DNA of 64,000 nucleotides from an uncultured Pseudomonadales bacterium (GTDB lineage: Bacteria > Pseudomonadota > Gammaproteobacteria > Pseudomonadales > Azotimanducaceae), in contig OY282430.1 in assembly GCA_958296025.1 (NCBI GenBank), forward strand, positions 868,001-932,000. Reading direction: 5' to 3'. The position numbers were made by a program, and so were the translations under genes. Below are positions 44,042 through 52,324 of this stretch, piece after piece; the stretch's first letter is position 1; each line of letters starts with the position of its first letter. The notes under the pieces are model-generated. The model was not told the DNA's origin and did not search any database. It saw nothing but the letters and a program-made list of their open reading frames with translations.

Positions 44042-45305
44042 GAACTTCGTACGTTTCGACTCCACCCTTGCTCGGGTTATCGACACCTTCAGGTACCCGA
44101 GGCCGAAGGCAATCGAACGCATCTACGTCATTCGGGACTTGTATGGCAAAGTGCGAATAGCTGTAGCGGATACGGCTGAAGCGAAGGACGACTACCGATG
44201 GTCGTTAAAAGAAGACGTCAACATCCTCCATCAGAGGTTGGGCGCCCACAGCTATCCTCCGGAAGAAGCCCTGTTGTTCCTGGAAGCTGATCTGATCGAA
44301 GAACTCCACCGAGATGCTCGCGAGATCGGCAACAAGGTGTATTGGGTGGATCGCTTGCTAACCGGGCGCGACTGGTGGACGGTAAACAGCGGCGACCCAA
44401 GCACGACCACCTACACGTTGCATTCGGTAAAGGGCGGCGTCGGCCGCAGCACCTCCGCCGCTATCCTGTCGTGGCATTTGGCACGACGTGGGGAAAACGT
44501 GCTGGTTGTGGATTTGGATTTGGAGTCGCCCGGCATCTCCTCCGCTATGCTCGACCGCTCTTCACAGCCAGAGTTAGGCGTGGTCGATTGGTTCGTTGAG
44601 GACCTAGTGGGACAAGGTGGCCATGTGGTTGAACGCATGGTCGCCACTCCTTCATGGCACAGCGACCTGCGCGGCGATGTTTGCGTGGTGCCGGCGCATG
44701 GGGCGCAGCCTAGCGAATATTTGGCCAAACTCGGGCGCGTTTACATGGACACGAATGAACGATGGACCGTGCGCCTCCAGCGTATGCTCGACGCTCTGCG
44801 GAAAGTCGTGGAACCGACCATCGTATTGCTGGAAAGCCGTAGCGGGCTCCACGACATCGCCGCCGCAACCGTGACTGACCTCAACGCCCATGTAATGCTG
44901 TTCGCCACCGACGCGGAATCGCACTGGGAAGACTACGGCATCCTGTTCGAACACTGGCGCAAGCAGGAGCTGGCGGGCGGAATTAGGCGCCGACTGTCCA
45001 TCGTCTCCGGCTTAACCCCAGACATGGACACCGAAGCGTACATCGCTCGCTTTCGGGAAAAATCATGGGTCCTCTTTCAGGACCACCTTTACGACGCCAT
45101 AGACTCCCCCGACGCCCCCGAGGGCTTTGCCTATGATCTCCTCGATCATCATGCGCCGCATGATCCATTTGTCGTCAATTGGACGCGCGGCTTGGCCGCC
45201 GGCGCCTCGCTTCGCACGATCGAAGGGTCAGCTGTCGAACAGGCGTACAGCAGCTTTCTTAGGCGCTTCGACGAACTCTTGCATGTCAACCGGGTAGGTT
45301 TGTGA
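44034..45305 (+). CDS. KGGVGR-variant ParA/MinD-like ATPase
   Basis: A 423-residue protein. The first 125 residues form a separate alpha/beta domain with no family I can name. Then comes a deviant Walker A of the ParA/MinD type, K133-G-G-V-G-R-S139, where Arg replaces the usual Lys-Thr, followed by LVVDLDLESPGISSAML (switch I/Walker A' aspartates) and HVMLFATDAES. Proteins labelled KGGVGR-motif ATPases occur in accessory regions and are not plasmid partition proteins. ATG 44034 overlaps the HEPN-like gene, and GTGA at 45302-45305 overlaps the next gene. It is the probable central switch of the module. Confidence 0.85.
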   Translation: MSENFVRFDSTLARVIDTFRYPRPKAIERIYVIRDLYGKVRIAVADTAEAKDDYRWSLKEDVNILHQRLGAHSYPPEEALLFLEADLIEELHRDAREIGNKVYWVDRLLTGRDWWTVNSGDPSTTTYTLHSVKGGVGRSTSAAILSWHLARRGENVLVVDLDLESPGISSAMLDRSSQPELGVVDWFVEDLVGQGGHVVERMVATPSWHSDLRGDVCVVPAHGAQPSEYLAKLGRVYMDTNERWTVRLQRMLDALRKVVEPTIVLLESRSGLHDIAAATVTDLNAHVMLFATDAESHWEDYGILFEHWRKQELAGGIRRRLSIVSGLTPDMDTEAYIARFREKSWVLFQDHLYDAIDSPDAPEGFAYDLLDHHAPHDPFVVNWTRGLAAGASLRTIEGSAVEQAYSSFLRRFDELLHVNRVGL

Positions 45306-46756
45306 ACAACGACCGCGACACATTGCGAAGTGCGCTTGCGCAATTGCCCGATGGCACCAGTCATGGCGAAACACCTGACCCGGAACATGTGTACTTCCCC
45401 CAGTCGCATCTAAAGGCGCTGCATCCGGACGTTGTCGTTGTGACAGGCATGCGCGGCGCCGGCAAGACCTTTTGGTGGGGAGCCTTGCAGAACACTGCTG
45501 TGCGCACGCTGATAGGGGATCAGCACGCACGCGCCAAGGTGAACGAGAACACCGTCTTGAAGACCGGGTTTGGCGTTCGGCCAGCGATCGAAGAATATCC
45601 GAGCAAAGACGTCATCAGTCAGCTTGCCAAGAGTGGAGTGGAGCCGAGATTGATCTGGCGAACGGTGCAAGCTTGGCAAGTCGCGCCAGGGGACCACCCT
45701 CTCCGAAGCAAGGGCAACTGGGTGTCTCGAGTGGCTTATGTTCAGGCGTCGCCGGAGGCGGTGGATCGCCTCTTTCAATCGCAAGATGCGAAATTCGACA
45801 ACGAAGGGCACTATTGCCTTGTCGCCTATGATGCTCTGGACCGAAGCGCCGACGATTGGAGAGGCATGTACCAGCTCATTCGCGGACTGCTGTTAATGGC
45901 TCTTGAAATGCGTTCTTATCGACGGCTTCGCGCCAAAATCTTTCTGCGATCCGACCAGTTCAACGAAGCGGCGATAGGTAACTTCCCCGATGCATCCAAG
46001 GTGCTGGCCTCCGCAGTTGACCTGAGTTGGCCTCGCCGAGAGCTTTACGGGCTGCTTTGGCACCAACTAGGCAATGCAACAACGGCCTCTGCGGAAATTC
46101 GCCCGATGCTCCACCGGGAGCAATGGCGATGCGCGACCGTCCGCGACCGTCCCATTTGGCAGGTTCCCCGCCCGCTGCTGTTCGAAGATGCGGTCCAACG
46201 GAGCGTCTTTCAGAGAATCGCGGGCGAATGGATGGGTAGAGATCCCCGTCGGGGATTCCCCTACACATGGATTCCGAACCACCTTGGCGACACCGAGGGG
46301 CAGGTCAGCCCGCGGTCGTTCATCGCCGCCCTACGGTCGGCGGCTGAGGATACGCAAAACCAGTATCCCGAGCACACCTACGCGCTGCACTATGAGAGCG
46401 TAAAGCGCGGCGTCCAGGCCGCTTCGACAATTCGCGTACGGGAACTCCGAGAGGACTACCCGTGGGTGGACCGTCTGATGACGAGCCTGCAGGGCATGGT
46501 CGTGCCCTGCAATTTCAGTGACATCGCCAAGCGGTGGGCCGAAACGGACGCCTTGAACAAACTACGCGAGGAGGTGGAGGAAGAAGGCGTCAAGCTTCCG
46601 CCAAGCCACATTGACAGCGGTCCGAGCGGTGTACGTCTGGACTTGGAGTCCCTGCGGATATTCCTGCGGATGTTCGATGGTCGCGTAAACGTCCCTGACG
46701 TATTCAGAGTTGGCTACCGTCTAGGACGGCGCGGAGGAGTCCGACCAGTCCAATAG
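45302..46756 (+). CDS. large P-loop NTPase partner of the KGGVGR ATPase
   Basis: A 484-residue protein starting at GTG 45302. An early Walker A is seen, G49-M-R-G-A-G-K55-T in VVVVTGMRGAGKTFWW, with a possible Walker B in CLVAYDALDRS and an arginine-rich sensor region (LRAKIFLRSDQF); the C-terminal half looks helical and ends in a winged-helix-like piece. The order of motifs suggests a STAND- or KAP-like NTPase. I know no characterised homologue. Its gene is coupled to the ATPase gene by 4 bp, and it probably forms the sensor or effector scaffold. Confidence 0.8.
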   Translation: MNNDRDTLRSALAQLPDGTSHGETPDPEHVYFPQSHLKALHPDVVVVTGMRGAGKTFWWGALQNTAVRTLIGDQHARAKVNENTVLKTGFGVRPAIEEYPSKDVISQLAKSGVEPRLIWRTVQAWQVAPGDHPLRSKGNWVSRVAYVQASPEAVDRLFQSQDAKFDNEGHYCLVAYDALDRSADDWRGMYQLIRGLLLMALEMRSYRRLRAKIFLRSDQFNEAAIGNFPDASKVLASAVDLSWPRRELYGLLWHQLGNATTASAEIRPMLHREQWRCATVRDRPIWQVPRPLLFEDAVQRSVFQRIAGEWMGRDPRRGFPYTWIPNHLGDTEGQVSPRSFIAALRSAAEDTQNQYPEHTYALHYESVKRGVQAASTIRVRELREDYPWVDRLMTSLQGMVVPCNFSDIAKRWAETDALNKLREEVEEEGVKLPPSHIDSGPSGVRLDLESLRIFLRMFDGRVNVPDVFRVGYRLGRRGGVRPVQ

Positions 46757-46824
46757 CCGGGGTTGGTCCTGATTGCCGAGCGGTCGGATCTTTTCGGGGA
46801 ATCGGGGGAGGACCTGTTTGCCAA

Positions 46825-46883
46825 GGGCCATCGCCAAACACCCTCAAACTCCACCCGGCAGTTCCTTACTGAGGGATTGGGGG
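46825..46883 (-). repeat. solo end of an IS1380-family element
   Basis: Read on the minus strand from 46883, this segment begins CCCCCAATCCCTCAGTAAGG and continues through GGGTGGAGTTTGAGGG and TTTGGCG, in the same order as the left end of the complete IS1380 copy at 11890. Similarity stops after about 55 bp and there is no transposase here. It lies between the P-loop gene and the second direct repeat. Confidence 0.7.
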
Positions 46884-46942
46884 TCTTCTCCCCGGCAATG
46901 TCCTTTCCCTGAAATTTCTGTAGCTATTTCCGCAGCGACCCT

Positions 46943-47243
46943 TGAATGGCGGATGTGGCAGCCACGGATGGCATAGGCAGCTAGACTCTCGACTCATGCA
47001 CATCTTAGTGCAAGGCGCTCGCTGATGGAGCCTTCAGCCGGGGAGCGCGAGGGGCTTGCCCCTCGCAGGAAAGAGCCTTCAGCCGGGGAGCGCGAGGGGC
47101 TTGCCCCTCGTAAGAAAGAGCCTTTCCTCTGCTCCGCTAGCTGCGCTGTTGCTGTTCGCGGTCGGGGTGCCGCACAAAGCGGAGGGCGTTCGGCGCCGCT
47201 CGATTGACGGCGAATGCATGAAGCTGAACGGCTGGTCCGCCTA
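46943..47243. repeat. direct repeat copy 2 with deleted copy of the membrane-protein gene
   Basis: Bases 46943-47024 match 42126-42207, including the first codons of the helicase gene with nothing of the helicase before them. Two clean 45-bp tandem units follow (47030-47074 and 47075-47119), each with GCGAGGGGC-TT-GCCCCTCGC as a perfect hairpin. From 47137 a 68-bp piece matches the middle of the membrane protein gene (42673-42740), then the last codons appear (ATGAAGCTGAACGGCT at 47218). The rest of 46757-47437 holds no gene I can support. Confidence 0.85.
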
Positions 47244-47403
47244 AGCCCCAGGGTCGTCAGCGCCTTGTTTTGCCCTAACATGAGCGGTAGCCTTGAATGC
47301 ATCAACTTCGGTGCCTGCAGGCGTTTTGACTCGGAAAATCGCATGTCAAACCATACCTCCAAGATGCGCTTTTTCAATGGGCGTTAGCGGCACGAGCAGG
47401 GCG

Positions 47404-47431
47404 TTGCCGGCTTGGGCTTTGCCGGCAAGGA
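47404..47431 (+). promoter_or_regulatory. hairpin over the ribosome-binding site of the CDF gene
   Basis: TTGCCGGC (47404-47411) and GCCGGCAA (47421-47428) form a perfect 8-bp stem with a 9-nt loop. Its 3' arm includes the first bases of AAGGA (47427-47431), the ribosome-binding site of the GTG at 47438. Folding would hide the site, so translation may be limited or switched here. Confidence 0.4.
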
Positions 47432-47437
47432 CTTTCC

Positions 47438-48343
47438 GTGAGCGTCGCTAATTCCGGGGCCGCCGAACCACTGGACCGTCATCATCGCGGCGATGGCGCA
47501 CCCCTTGGACGGGCCTTCCTGCTGATTGCGGCCTTCTCCGTGGTGGAGGTGGTCGGTGGCGTCTTGAGCAACTCCTTGACCCTGCTGGCGGATGCCGGCC
47601 ACATGGTCCTCGACGCCGGTGCCTTGGGTTTGGCGTGGTGCGCGTTGCGCCTTTCCCAACGCCCTGCTTCCGCTTGGATGACCTATGGCTATGGTCGGGC
47701 ACAAGTGCTGGCGGCTTTTGTGAACGGGCTGATGCTGGCGGCGCTGGCCGTGTGGATTTTGGCGGAGGCTTGGCAGCGCTTCCACTTTCCCCAAGGCCTG
47801 TTGCCCGTGCCGGCGCTGATCGTCGCCGTCGTCGGCTTGGCCGTCAACCTCATCGCCTACCGATGGCTGGGGCACGGCGGCGACAACATCAACGTGCGGG
47901 CCGCCGCCCTGCATGTCCTCGGCGACATTTTGGGCAGCTTGGCCGCCATCGCGTCAGCGCTTATCGTTTACTTCACTGGCTGGCTGCAGGCGGACTCCCT
48001 GCTGGCCCTTGTGGTGGCGGCCATTCTTGCCGGGGGCGCTTGGCGGGTCCTTAGGGCCTCCTGCCGCATCCTGATGGAGGGTGCTCCGCCGGGCCTGAAC
48101 CAGCAGGCTGTGCGCGAGGTTCTAGCTGCCTTGCCGGGCGTCAGCGACATCCACCATGTCCATGTTTGGGGGCTGACCCCGGAGAGGCCCTTGGTGACCC
48201 TGCACGCCCGCATTGAGGCGGCGGCTGACCAGCAAGCCGTCAGCGTGCGCCTGAAGGCGGCGTTGCGGGAGACCTTCGGCGTGTCTCACTCCGTCATTCA
48301 GTTGGAGGACGGCGGCTGTCTGGATGAGGCGGCGGGTGCTTAG
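47438..48343 (+). CDS. cation diffusion facilitator metal exporter (ZitB/CzcD-like)
   Basis: A 301-residue inner membrane antiporter exporting Zn2+ or similar ions. It has six helices; the metal site is H/D in LLADAGHMVLDAGAL (helix 2) and HVLGDILGSLAAI (helix 5), the HxxxD pairs typical for zinc. The C-terminal cytosolic ferredoxin-like domain shows VSDIHHVHVWGL. GTG 47438 is the start, with AAGGA 6 nt upstream. A stretch of His (DRHHRGDG) in the N-terminus is short. No metal-responsive regulator is adjacent. Confidence 0.9.
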   Translation: MSVANSGAAEPLDRHHRGDGAPLGRAFLLIAAFSVVEVVGGVLSNSLTLLADAGHMVLDAGALGLAWCALRLSQRPASAWMTYGYGRAQVLAAFVNGLMLAALAVWILAEAWQRFHFPQGLLPVPALIVAVVGLAVNLIAYRWLGHGGDNINVRAAALHVLGDILGSLAAIASALIVYFTGWLQADSLLALVVAAILAGGAWRVLRASCRILMEGAPPGLNQQAVREVLAALPGVSDIHHVHVWGLTPERPLVTLHARIEAAADQQAVSVRLKAALRETFGVSHSVIQLEDGGCLDEAAGA

Positions 48344-48418
48344 GGCGGCAATGATGGAAGGGGGGCGACCGCGTCCTAGGCTCGCGGGCAAGCAGTTTGC
48401 GGCGCTTTAGGCCGATCC

Positions 48419-49420
48419 CTATCCCAGCAACTCATTTGCCCGGTCAATTAGGGAACCCATGGACAGCGCCGTCTCCTCCCAAGTGTCGTCCACGCGCTTG
48501 CCGCGGCGGTGCAGGCTGAGGTTGAAGCCGCTGATGATGGCGAACTTGTAGGCTGCCAGAGCCCGAAACCAGTTCATGTCAGGCAGGGCGGCACCGTAGG
48601 AGTCTTCATAAAGCTTGAGGAGGGTTGCCGGGTCCAGGAACTTGGGCGAAGCGCCGCGTGTACCAGACCAGGCGGCGGGGTCGCTGAAGGTGAGGATCCA
48701 GCCTAGGTCGTTGAGGGTGGCGCCGATGCCGGTCAGTTCCCAGTCGATCACCGCCAGCAGTGCGGGCGGGTCTTGGCGGCAGAATAGGTTGGCGGTTTGG
48801 AAGTCTCCGTGGAAGATGCCCACCGGCGTGTCGGCGGGAATGTTGTCCAGCAGCTTTTGCCGAACGATTGGCGCATCCTCGAGGCGGTGCGGGTCCGCCG
48901 CCCGTTGGTAGAAGCGGTCCCAGTGCAGCACATCGTCGGTGAAGGGCACCGGCTTGCCTAGATAGGGCGCCTTGGCGGGGTCAACTCGGTGTATCCCCGC
49001 CAGGGCCTGCATGGCCTCTTGGCCTAGGTCAACTAGCTGGCTTTCGGACAGCTCGGCGCCCCATTCCTCCGGGCCGATGCGCAACACGTCCCCTTGCAGC
49101 CAAGGCACCACGAAGTAGGGGCAGCCGAACCATTGCAGGTCATCGCCGGACCACTGCACCGAGCAATGCGGCACTTCGGTGCCGTCCAAGGCGTTCAGCA
49201 CCGCCACTTGGCGCAGCACATCGGCGGTGCCGCGCCAGTTGACGTTGGGCGGCGGCAGGCGGATGAACCAGGACTGCACTTCGCCCCCGTGTCGAACGCG
49301 GAAGCCGTAGGCGAAACCGGCGTGGCCGGGCATCTGTCCCACGTCGGAAACCTGTGCGCCGGCGCCATACTTAGCCTCACAGAAGGGTTTCAGGCGTTTT
49401 TCGAGCTCGTCAAGCTGCAT
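48419..49420 (-). CDS. aminoglycoside-phosphotransferase-like kinase (APH family), first
   Basis: A 333-residue kinase-fold protein. The catalytic loop is IFHGDFQTANLF (H-G-D-x4-N) and the metal-binding DxE is VIDWELTG. Such proteins, related to the kinase part of ACAD10/11, usually phosphorylate hydroxyacyl-CoA intermediates and not drugs. ATG 49420 begins MQLDELEKRLKPFC; longer frames upstream have no homology. It lies 125 bp downstream of an acyl-CoA ligase on the same strand, so both may serve one acid-degradation route. Confidence 0.85.
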   Translation of the reverse strand: MQLDELEKRLKPFCEAKYGAGAQVSDVGQMPGHAGFAYGFRVRHGGEVQSWFIRLPPPNVNWRGTADVLRQVAVLNALDGTEVPHCSVQWSGDDLQWFGCPYFVVPWLQGDVLRIGPEEWGAELSESQLVDLGQEAMQALAGIHRVDPAKAPYLGKPVPFTDDVLHWDRFYQRAADPHRLEDAPIVRQKLLDNIPADTPVGIFHGDFQTANLFCRQDPPALLAVIDWELTGIGATLNDLGWILTFSDPAAWSGTRGASPKFLDPATLLKLYEDSYGAALPDMNWFRALAAYKFAIISGFNLSLHRRGKRVDDTWEETALSMGSLIDRANELLG

Positions 49421-49545
49421 GGCCCGGTCCCCTACGCCCTTGTCGGATGGGAGCGCTGTTCGTGGGGCCTCTGGATCATCTTGGTCGTCACCTCGACGGA
49501 CCCGAGGCCTTTGCCGGGTAGGGGTATCGTTCGCGCAGCACCCGC

Positions 49546-51093
49546 CTACGCCGGCGCCGGGCCGGGGAACTGCTCGCGCAGCACCCGCTTGAGAATCTTG
49601 CCGCTGGGGTTGCGCGGTATCTCGCTGACGAAGACGGCCAGCTTCGGCTGCTTGAACCCAGCCAGCTTGCCGATGCAATGGTTCAGCACGTCGGCTTCGC
49701 TTAGGTTGTCGTCCTGGCGCACGACGATGGCCATGGGGCTTTCCCCCCACCGTTCGCTGGGTACGCCGATCACCGCCGCCTCCAGGATGTCCGGGTGGGT
49801 CATCAGCACGCTTTCGAGCTCCGCCGGGTAGATGTTCTCCCCACCGGAGATGATCATGTCCTTGATGCGGTCGCGAATGGAGATGTAGCCGTCCTCGTCC
49901 ATCACCGCCACATCCCCGCTGTGCAGCCAGCCGTCAACGAGGCTCTCGGCCGTCGCTTCCGGGCGGTTCCAGTATTCGGTCATGACATGGGGGCCTGAGA
50001 CGAGGACCTCGCCGGGGGTGCCGGGCGGGCAGTCGTGGCCCGCTGCGTCCACCACCCGCACGGAGGTGTGAAAAAACGGCTTGCCGGTGGAGTCCGGGTG
50101 GGTGAGGGCGTTTTCCGAATCCATCAGGCAGACCGGGCCGCAGGTCTCGGTGAGGCCATAGACCTGCAGCAGGTTGATGCCCATGTCCGCGTACTGCTTC
50201 ACCATCGCCACCGGCACTGGCGCCGCGCCGGTCATGACCCAACGCAATGCCGAGCAATCGTATTGCGCGAAGTTCGGCGCCTGCGCCATGAAGTTCATCA
50301 TGGCCGGGACCATCAGGGCGATGGTGATCCTTTCCTGCTCGATCAGTTCCCAGGCGCGCACCGGATCAAAGGTGCGCATCATCACCGAGGTGGCGCCCTG
50401 ATGCACGTTGAGGGCCAGGGGCGTGAGGGCGCCGACATGGAACATGGGCAGGGCGCTTAGGAAGCGGTCTCCCTCATGGTAGTAGGCGTTGACGGCGATG
50501 GTGTGGACGGCCCAAATGGAGGTGTTGTGGGTATGCACGACGCCCTTGGGCAGGCCGGTGGTGCCGGAGGTGTACATGATGTAAAGCATGTCGTCGTCCT
50601 TCCCCTTGGCGTCCGGCTCGGTGTTGTCGGCGGCGTCCCGGAACGCTTCGTAGCTGTGCGCGAAGTAGGGGGTCTCCCGTTCCCCCTCCACTTGCAGCCA
50701 TTGGCGGATGTCGGTTCGGTCGCCCCGGGCGTGCAGTTCCGCAACGGTGTCGATGAACTCACTCCCGTAAAGGAGGCGGGTGGCGCCGCTGTCCTTCAAG
50801 ATGAACTCCAGTTCGTCCGCCACCAGCCGCCAATTCAGGGGCACGATCACGGCGCCGATCTTGGCGAGCGCGAAATAGGCCTCCATGAACTCGACGCTGT
50901 TCATGATGAGCAGGGCCACCCGCTCGCCCATCCGAATGCCGTCCGCCAGGAAGGCGTTGGCCACTTGATTGCAGCGTTGGTTGAGTTCTCGGAAGGATAG
51001 CCGAACACCGCCCGGACGGCCGTCGATGTAGCCATCCCGATCCGGCGTCAGGAAAGCCCGCTTGGTCAGGAACAGGCCGAGGTTGTTGCGCAT
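49546..51093 (-). CDS. AMP-binding acyl-CoA ligase
   Basis: A 515-residue ligase of the ANL superfamily that activates a carboxylic acid as acyl-AMP and acyl-CoA. The phosphate loop is YIMYTSGTTGLPKG, the A5-type motif VYGLTETCG, the hinge is SIRDRIKDMI, and the C-terminal catalytic lysine lies in NPSGKILKR. ATG 51093 is chosen because AAGGAGG precedes it closely; an upstream in-frame stretch is without homology. The length fits medium/long-chain or aromatic acid ligases. It faces away from the MerR-type regulator gene 51363 across a 270-bp gap. Confidence 0.93.
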   Translation of the reverse strand: MRNNLGLFLTKRAFLTPDRDGYIDGRPGGVRLSFRELNQRCNQVANAFLADGIRMGERVALLIMNSVEFMEAYFALAKIGAVIVPLNWRLVADELEFILKDSGATRLLYGSEFIDTVAELHARGDRTDIRQWLQVEGERETPYFAHSYEAFRDAADNTEPDAKGKDDDMLYIMYTSGTTGLPKGVVHTHNTSIWAVHTIAVNAYYHEGDRFLSALPMFHVGALTPLALNVHQGATSVMMRTFDPVRAWELIEQERITIALMVPAMMNFMAQAPNFAQYDCSALRWVMTGAAPVPVAMVKQYADMGINLLQVYGLTETCGPVCLMDSENALTHPDSTGKPFFHTSVRVVDAAGHDCPPGTPGEVLVSGPHVMTEYWNRPEATAESLVDGWLHSGDVAVMDEDGYISIRDRIKDMIISGGENIYPAELESVLMTHPDILEAAVIGVPSERWGESPMAIVVRQDDNLSEADVLNHCIGKLAGFKQPKLAVFVSEIPRNPSGKILKRVLREQFPGPAPA

Positions 51094-51306
51094 GGGTCCT
51101 CCTTTTCTTTTCTGGCCCGCACAGCTGCCCGCATTGTCCAAAAAAATGCTGCGCAGTGGAACCCTGGAGGACAGGACACTAGATGCAGCCTCGGCGCCGC
51201 TCATCGGCAACTGGGCCACCCCCTGGCCTTCCCTCTTGGCGACGCAGAAGGACTAGGACAGCGCCAGTCACCGGTTGGCGAATGAACTGGACACAACCCT
51301 CACGAG

Positions 51307-51334
51307 TTGTACAATGGTTGATATTCTGTACTGT
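51307..51334 (+). promoter_or_regulatory. putative promoter/operator of the MerR-type gene
   Basis: TTGTACA (51307-51313) and CTGTACTG (51326-51333) are related half-sites 12 bp apart, overlapping a weak promoter TTGTAC-16-TACTGT. The same GTAC core forms the perfect palindrome at 52299-52319, downstream of this gene, so the regulator probably binds both places and controls itself. Confidence 0.4.
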
Positions 51335-51362
51335 TCAACCCAGACAAAAGGGTGGAAAGAAA

Positions 51363-52247
51363 ATGGAAGAGACGGGCGACCTCTACCGTATAGGCACGGT
51401 TGCCAACCTGACCGGCGTGGCCGTGGAGCGCCTGCGCGCTTGGGAGCGACGCTATGGTTTTGCGCCAGCCCATCGGGACGGGCGCACCCGTTTCTACAGC
51501 GGCGAGCAGTTGCAGCGGCTGAAGCGCATCAAGCGCCTGATCGATCAAGGCCACCCCATCTCCAGCTTGGCCGGCCTCTCGGATGGACAGCTTAGGGCGC
51601 GGCTGACGCAGCCAAGCACAGCTTTGCGGTTGCTGCCCAGGGTCGGCCTAATTGGCCTTGGCGTGGATCGCTTGGCGCGTCGGCAAAAGGAGTCCGAGGT
51701 GGAGATCGCCGCTAGCTGGGTGAATCTGGAGGCTTTCGCGGCGGCCGCCGAAACTGCGCCAGCATTGGACGCAGTGGTCGTCCAGTTGCCCACTCTTTCC
51801 ATACAACCAATTGAATTAATTAAGGAAAAATTCCCGCGTTCGTGCATCGTGGTGATCTATCGGTACGCCTCGGATAAATATCTTCGACGGGCTAAGGACC
51901 TTGGCGTGGAAATCCACGAGTGGCCGGTGGGGTGGGCGGAGATCGAACGCGCCTGCACAGCCAAGGCCCAGCCGACGGAAAATTTCGCCAAGCGCCGCCT
52001 TACCGACCTGCAGTTGGCAACCATTGCCAGCGCCGACACCGACCCTAGCGGTTGCCTAGGAGACTTGGTGGAACTGATCTTGCAGTTGAACGCCTTTACG
52101 GACCACATGGCCACCTGTTTGGCGGCGGATGAGGCCACCGCCGAAACCGCAGCGCTACACCGTTGCGCCTTGGAAGAGACCAGCCAAGCCCGCGCTCGGC
52201 TCGAGGCGGCGCTCGCAACCATATCCGAGGCATCGCCCCTGTTGTAA
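51363..52247 (+). CDS. MerR-family regulator with degenerate LitR/CarH-like C-terminal domains
   Basis: A 294-residue regulator. Residues 8-75 are a MerR helix-turn-helix (YRIGTVANLTGVAVERLRAW, then RRYGF and FYSGEQLQRLKRIKRLI). The rest has a Rossmann-like half (VGLIGLGVDRL, AVVVQLPTL, CIVVIYRYAS) in the position of the cobalamin-binding domain of LitR/CarH regulators, but the D-x-H-x2-G cobalamin motif is absent, so light sensing by B12 is doubtful. ATG 51363 is chosen: GGTGGAAAG precedes it and MerR domains begin about here. GTAC-type sites lie on both sides of the gene. It likely represses the downstream small RNA unit. Confidence 0.85.
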   Translation: MEETGDLYRIGTVANLTGVAVERLRAWERRYGFAPAHRDGRTRFYSGEQLQRLKRIKRLIDQGHPISSLAGLSDGQLRARLTQPSTALRLLPRVGLIGLGVDRLARRQKESEVEIAASWVNLEAFAAAAETAPALDAVVVQLPTLSIQPIELIKEKFPRSCIVVIYRYASDKYLRRAKDLGVEIHEWPVGWAEIERACTAKAQPTENFAKRRLTDLQLATIASADTDPSGCLGDLVELILQLNAFTDHMATCLAADEATAETAALHRCALEETSQARARLEAALATISEASPLL

Positions 52248-52290
52248 CAATATCTATACAAAATCGTAACAAAAAGTATAAAAAAACTTG

Positions 52291-52319
52291 TTGACAATCA
52301 TTTTGTACTGTACAAAATG
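52291..52319 (+). promoter_or_regulatory. strong promoter with perfect palindromic operator upstream of the sRNA candidate
   Basis: A consensus -35 TTGACA (52291-52296), a 16-bp spacer and CAAAAT (52313-52318) lie after an A-rich stretch. CATTTTGTAC (52299-52308) and its exact complement GTACAAAATG (52310-52319) around a single T cover the spacer and -10 box. This resembles sites of LitR/CarH-type MerR repressors and sits just downstream of such a gene. Confidence 0.65.
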
Positions 52320-52324
52320 AGAAC

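Noticed and set aside
44034..45305. Plasmid partition ParA
   Set aside because: The Walker A is KGGVGRS, there is an extra N-terminal domain, and no parB or parS-like repeat is nearby.
42226..47119. Tandem units as a possible CRISPR array
   Set aside because: Only two adjacent copies at each site with no spacers and no cas genes; GC hairpin units instead.
28783..47243. Prophage or integrative element with integrase
   Set aside because: No integrase, phage structural gene or tRNA attachment site is seen; borders show only IS and Xre relics.
46994..47377. 127-codon minus-strand frame in the repeat region
   Set aside because: It runs through the two hairpin repeat units, producing repeated SRSPAEGS text; no independent support.
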